A stretch of 64,000 bases of DNA from contig OX485806.1 in assembly GCA_950295325.1 (NCBI GenBank), positions 10,664,001-10,728,000 of the forward strand, written 5' to 3'. The position numbers and the translations under genes are program-made. The DNA comes from Polytrichum commune (Eukaryota > Streptophyta > Polytrichopsida > Polytrichales > Polytrichaceae). Positions 59,501-64,000 of this stretch are shown one piece after another. Each line of letters begins with the position of its first letter. The stretch's first letter is position 1. The notes beneath the pieces were generated by a model. That model saw only the letters and a list, made by a program, of their open reading frames with translations, was not told where the DNA came from and did no database searches.

Positions 59501-62500
59501 AGTAGTATGTCATGTTGCAAGTGAATCTATTTGGTAGCTTGTTGGGGGCTTGTGTTAGATGTTTGTCACTTTGACTTCGATGTTGAGGCGCCCAACGTCT
59601 TAACCCTTAAAGGACCAAGGGGCTCAATGTACAGCCATATACACATTTTGTACTAGCCTCACCAAGACTATACAACTGTTAATGCTTTTGGGTTCCAATT
59701 TTATTTTATAATATATTATATGTCAAGGGGATAAGAAAGATATACTACCATGTGACATTTATGATCAGAATATGAAGTATGTATTTGTATCCAATGGCAC
59801 CCAGGTTGTGTTCTTTAACCCAAATCTTCAATACTCAAATCACTAAGGTAGTCAACCAATTTGAAAAGTGCACTAGAAGAATAGAAGAATGAGTTAATTA
59901 AAGATAGGGCCACTTTTGTTGCAGTTGGCTAAAAATAAAAGTATATAGTTCACATACACATTTTAGTGCAGTGAGAGGCCCAGATTGGGTATTTTAGATG
60001 CTCAGGGGTTAAGGTAAGCAAGCCTAATTTGGTTACTTATTGGCCACCTATACTTGAGTGGTGTGCAATTAGGTGTGGATCTATGAATGTATACCAAAAA
60101 GATATGTGTTTAAAAGAGATTGGATTATGTGCTCAAAACTTGTAAACTATTCAAGGTTCAATATTTAATGTAATTGGGGGGGACCCATATGATTATTAAA
60201 GAATAAACAGGATTTTATATTCAATTTTTGAACTTGGGCTATGTGGAAGAGTTGAACAATAAGCGACCAATGCCGTGCTTCCACTTCAATGTAGATTTTA
60301 AATATCCCTGTCAACTCCAACCAATAATCAATGCCCTTAATCAATTTTTATGGTAAAAAATCCACCTATAATGGTGTTGCAGGTATGGAGGATACGGCTC
60401 CTGCTTCAGGGGTTAAACGAGGAGCTGAGCCTTCTCAGGTATGAGTGGCGACTTCTACTTCTTAGTTGATGAAACAAGGCCTGAAACTCAATCCATGTAA
60501 CCAGTTGGATTGGGTTTGAGATCATACTGTCTAATTATTTCATTCGTGGTTGTGCAGTACTATAGAGACAAAAAGAAGCAACGAATTCGATTCAGTAAAG
60601 CTTGGCTTACTTTTCTGCAGCTTCCCCTTCCTGTTGATATTTACAAGAAGGTTTGGAGCACTTATTTTCTGTAATATTCAGGGTTTGTTGCTAGGAACAT
60701 GCTACCCATTACAGCTGTATATGGTTTTGGACCAAACCTTGGATGGACATGGACATTGTTTTCAATTACCATGATGCATAATCTATGTGGATTTGCATTT
60801 GAATCAAGTTATAGCATTTAATACCTGAATTTAACTTCACATATGTTCGCAACCAGATCACTTGCACTGTTTCTTAGATTTGCTAGGCCTCGTCACAAAG
60901 TTGGATCATGTCTTGTGACAAGTTTTATTAAATGCCTTACAAGTGGTGATTTCTACTTCAGGTGTTGCCACAGCTACATAAACGTGTCATTCCCTTTCTC
61001 ACAAATCCAAATCTTCTCAGGTGATGAGGTTCTCCATTGTATGATAAATGTTAGTCCTTGTTGAAATATTTATTTTTCATATTTATATTATAAGGTGTAG
61101 TTAAAACTGTCTTTAAAGCTCTATTTACTGAAGTATTCTGGAAATGTTCTCGACTTGGCACCTGCAGTGATTTCTTGACAAACTCATTCAATGTTGGGGG
61201 CCTCATAAGTGTGATGGCTCTCAACGGTCTCTTTATGCTGATTATGAGCTTTAACTTGGAGTACCCTGATTATTACAAGAAGCTCTACTCTCTCCTAGAG
61301 CCATCTATATTTGTGGCCAAGCATCGTGCACGATTTTTTGAGGTAAATGCCTTCAAAGATGTCCTATTGTAATGTTCGTCCCCTGAAAGGTCCTAGAGGC
61401 CCATGCTAGGCCTAACGGTGTCATAAGGAGGGGGTTCAAGAATACTTTGATAACTTTTGCTTAAAATGTTAAAAGTGACCCTATCCAAAATTAGCCCCTT
61501 TGTCAAATGTATCATTCCAATTGGAGCATACATATATATGCAGAATCAATATTAGAGAGATTTGAGCTTGTACAAATGACCTAGACTCAAATACATACCA
61601 TGTATATCGAATCATCATTGTTTCAAATGTGGATTCAATACCATAGCCCAAATAATTTATTTTTTTAATCACCTGTTAGGGTTTGTACAATTGTTCTGTA
61701 TCCCATCACATCCTCGGCCCTTCTCAGGGTTATAGTGTATAGAATGCCAAGTGAAGAACAAGTAGATTCACTGACATCTCTGGCGTTTAATTTGAGGATA
61801 GTCTGAAGGTGAATGTTATTTAGATGGCTGTGCTTTGTTCCTAATGTGGTTCATTGAGTGTTGTTTTTCCAGTTGCTAGACAAAAGTTTGGAGTCTCCAG
61901 CTATCCCATCCTACTTGGCAGCTGCATTTGCTAAAAAACTAGGACGCTTGGCATTGTCTTCACCACCAGCTGGTGCTATTGTTGTGATAGCTGTGATCCA
62001 CAATCTTTTGCGACGGCATCCTGCAATTAATTCTCTAGTGCATCGGGTGTGCTATGTCAACCTATACCTATCTCTGTCTGACATAACATGCAAATAGTGT
62101 TTTCTAGTTCTTTTCAGCAGTGTACTCAATTCTATACTGCAAGGTTCATAGCAAGCATTGTCCTTTCATGCTGAAGTTTGTCCATGTGGACTTCCTGATT
62201 TGATGTATGCCACAAACTCCATGAAGTAAAATTATCATGTAGGCAAAATTTGGAAATTTGTGCTATATTTGTAGGTGTCTGTTGATTATGAAGAGGATGG
62301 ATACTTGGAGGTCAACGTCAATTGCACTGTGGTTTTCTATGAATAGGTTATATTTTGAACTCAAAGCATTCATCTTTGACTTGGGTTAATATTTTCTGTT
62401 CTATAGGACATGGGGATTTCAACCCCTTCAGAAGTTGAGGACCAAATTCAGGAGGATAAACGTGGTGCAGATCCATTCTTGTTCTCTGAAGAAGACCCTG

Positions 62501-64000
62501 CTAAATGCAAAGCTCTTCGTATGTCCACTTTCCTCATTTAAAGCAGAAGTTATTAAAGGGTGATGTCAATTATACTTGTGTGTCTACACTGTCATTTGCG
62601 GGTTTTGTTTAAGCAATGTTATGGTTGTCAACACATTACCTTTAAAAGCAGCATAGACTCAAGTTTCTATATTTCACTCTATGCTCTAGTTTAGCAAAGC
62701 AATGAAATCTTGGATATATGTACATTTACCCAGAAGTTCTATCAGCTGCCACTTGTTGAAAGTAAGCAAATGGTTAACTACCTTACAAGTACACCTGTTG
62801 GGTTTCCTTTTTGAAATTTGAGACCAGGATGTCTTTTTTAAACTCTATTTGTATCAGGATAGATAAATTCAGACCTTTAATTCTACCAAGGGAACACATA
62901 TTTCTATTATGATATTGTGGGAGACTGGTGTTGTAGTTTGTTGAATTTAGTAATGTTTTCTGTTTGAGCTATAGGAACCCATATTTGGAGGCTCTTTAAA
63001 TCCATGTTTGAGCATCTTTTCGCTGTTGACAGTAGATTGTCAACAATGAATTTGATATAGGTCTGATTTGTGGCTCTGATCTGGCAGAAAGTTCGCTTTG
63101 GGAGGTAGAGACATTACGCAGTCATTATTGTCCTGCTGTATCCAGGTAGGTTACTGCTTCACCATCCTTTTTCTCTACTAGTCATTTGTTACTTCTAAAT
63201 GAAATTTCTGTGTGCTATCTCAACAGAGGGACACTGAGTTTTAAGGTAGTATCGTTACTGAAAGCATTTATATGTCTTGGAGACCGGTCATGACAATCCT
63301 GGACTCAAAATACCGGTTTGCTTGGTCATCTTTGCACAATGATGCATCAGAAACAGGGCAAGAGTTTGTTTGATGATCGAGGGATATTACTTTTCAGGTT
63401 TGTATCGTCACTGGAAACAGATTTGACTGCAAGAGCAAAAACAACAGAGGTGGCCATTACAGACTTCAGCTCAGCATCGTACACAACAATCTTTACAGAA
63501 GAAGTGAGCCTTTTTTTCTTTTCATGTAACAATGCACTCTCAGTTTCCAAAGAAGGTTGTTGTGGGCCTTGAAACTAAAACTTGCAATATGTTAACAAAG
63601 CCTTTACACCTCTTTGACTTGGTTGTATCGTCAATCAATGAGTTCTATTAACTCCCAAGTCTCCAAGAGGCTCGATCTGGGCCCATTTATCCAGAAGAAC
63701 GTGTATTTGAGTTACATGTTTCCATTTTAAGCTAATTATGTCAACAGTGACTATTTAAAATCAACTCATGCTTCAAGTCCATTTTTCAAAGTACTTCAGA
63801 AGTAGGCATCATAGGCTTGATTTCCATGTGGCCTGTGCAGGTGTCAAAGAGATTGAAGGCTGTACCATTGGCATTTTATCAGACAGTTCCCACTACTCTT
63901 TTCTCTGAGAATGGTTTAGATGATTTTCTTGGTTGGAGATTTGGAGACCAAAAAGCTAGTGTAGCCGCAGTTCCTGTCAAAAATGACCAGCCTAGTCAAA
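56555..64000 (+). CDS. NOC4: Nucleolar complex protein 4 (NOC4), CBF/Mak21 family, 3' end outside the window
   Basis: Exons: 56555-56974, 58040-58132, 58386-58459, 58951-59012, 59127-59181, 59394-59497, 60383-60438, 60558-60650, 60962-61020, 61168-61342, 61873-62046, 62275-62310, 62407-62518, 63088-63145, 63398-63503, 63841 to beyond 64000. Phases fit throughout, giving about 612 aa so far. The CBF/Mak21 domain spans roughly residues 345-455 (LNGLFMLIMSFNLEYPDYYK, AKHRARFFELLDKS, SYLAAAFAKKLGRLAL, IAVIHNLLRRHPAINSLVHR). It is followed by DPFLFSEEDP and SSLWEVETLRSHYCPAVSRF, the conserved tail. An acid/Lys-rich stretch lies near residues 88-108. NOC4 works with NOP14 in the nucleolus during assembly and export of the small ribosomal subunit. 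The 36 nt exon 12 (VSVDYEEDGYLE) is inferred from splice sites and phase only and could be optional. Confidence 0.93.
57170..57900 (+). repeat. Copies of the NOC4 exon-1 end and 5' splice site inside intron 1
   Basis: The exon-1 end (CTTTGTTGCTCGACATAGCG, CCATACCTACTGTCCAG|GTATGC, junction 56974) recurs at junctions 57270 (long copy, CTTTGTTGCTCGGTATAGCG, TACATTCCAG|GTATTT), 57628 (CTATACTTACAGTCCAG|TCCC, donor lost) and 57757 (GCCATACCTACAGTCCAG|GTATCT). The following intron sequence (GGCAGTTCCTTG, GGCAATTTGCAA, AACCTTGGCAAATT, TTGCAATGGTGCAATT) is repeated with each. The copy at 57270 still reads in frame over about 20 residues (TTMLRFVARYSAVP). This is the same arrangement as in the cpRNP gene. 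Confidence 0.85.
57376..57985. repeat. Two small insertions with ACTTTACACTAG ends in NOC4 intron 1
   Basis: 57376-57505 (GGGGCACTTTACACTAGAGC ... CTCACTTTACACTAGAACTG) and about 57886-57983 (CTACACTGGAAAGCCTGTGA ... GGCCATAGTGTAAAGTGGGC) interrupt the exon-junction repeats. Their ends resemble those of the Tourist-like elements at 14333-14811 and 28982-29484. Confidence 0.55.
60010..60250 (+). repeat. Dispersed repeat family A, copy 7, in NOC4 intron 6
   Basis: Contains GGCCACCTATACTTGAGTGG, AGAGATTGGATTATGTGCTC, AAGGTTCAATATTTAATG and a closing GGGGGGGACCCATATGATTA, in the family order. Confidence 0.55.
61440..61640 (+). repeat. Dispersed repeat family D, copy 2, in NOC4 intron 10
   Basis: Matches 54385-54590: GACCCTATCCAAAATTAGCC, AAATGTATCATTCCAATTGG, ACAAATGACCTAGACTCAAA, TACATACCATGTATATC. 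Non-coding. Confidence 0.55.

Overview
The window is nuclear DNA from a green plant (streptophyte), most likely a non-seed land plant such as a moss, liverwort, lycophyte or fern. The evidence is spliceosomal introns with GT..AG borders throughout, a chloroplast RNA-binding protein, a plastid arogenate-pathway aminotransferase, and the plant type of ATP-citrate lyase with a separate A subunit. The exact lineage cannot be read from the sequence. The DNA is AT-rich, and most of what lies between genes is decayed repeats.

Five real genes can be assembled exon by exon, with matching splice phases: (1) minus strand 386-3887, a two-RRM chloroplast ribonucleoprotein, 4 exons, 301 aa; (2) plus strand 9495-15059, a YebC/TACO1-family organellar translation factor, 7 exons, 359 aa; (3) minus strand 19731-24086, prephenate/aspartate aminotransferase, 10 exons, 498 aa; (4) plus strand 31684-35918, ATP-citrate lyase subunit A, 13 coding exons, 423 aa; (5) plus strand 56555 to the right edge, nucleolar complex protein NOC4, 16 exons seen, C-terminus outside the window. 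They are ordinary single-copy housekeeping genes serving separate processes (plastid RNA, organelle translation, plastid amino acid synthesis, cytosolic acetyl-CoA, ribosome assembly). They do not form a cluster or pathway.

Region by region: 1-4.2 kb, RNA-binding gene and promoter; 4.2-9.4 kb, dispersed repeats; 9.5-15.1 kb, TACO1-like gene with a LINE fragment and a MITE in its introns; 15.1-19.7 kb, repeats including a nested pair of TIR elements; 19.7-24.1 kb, aminotransferase; 24.2-29.6 kb, tandem duplication and several MITEs; 29.8-35.9 kb, ACLA with a repeat-filled 5' region; about 36.9-47.6 kb, one decayed minus-strand LINE split by a Tigger/pogo-like element (37494-39430) and a Tc1-like element (about 40217-41799); 47.6-56.4 kb, repeats, a tandem duplication and one PIF-like MITE; 56.5-64 kb, NOC4.

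The most unusual signal is in the introns. Intron 1 of the RNA-binding gene holds five or more degenerate tandem copies, about 230 bp each, of the exon-1 end plus its 5' splice site, and one repeat carries a roughly 110 bp insertion with a small-subunit rRNA core. Intron 1 of NOC4 also holds three copies of its own upstream exon end and donor. The 5' region of ACLA is built of tandem repeats too.
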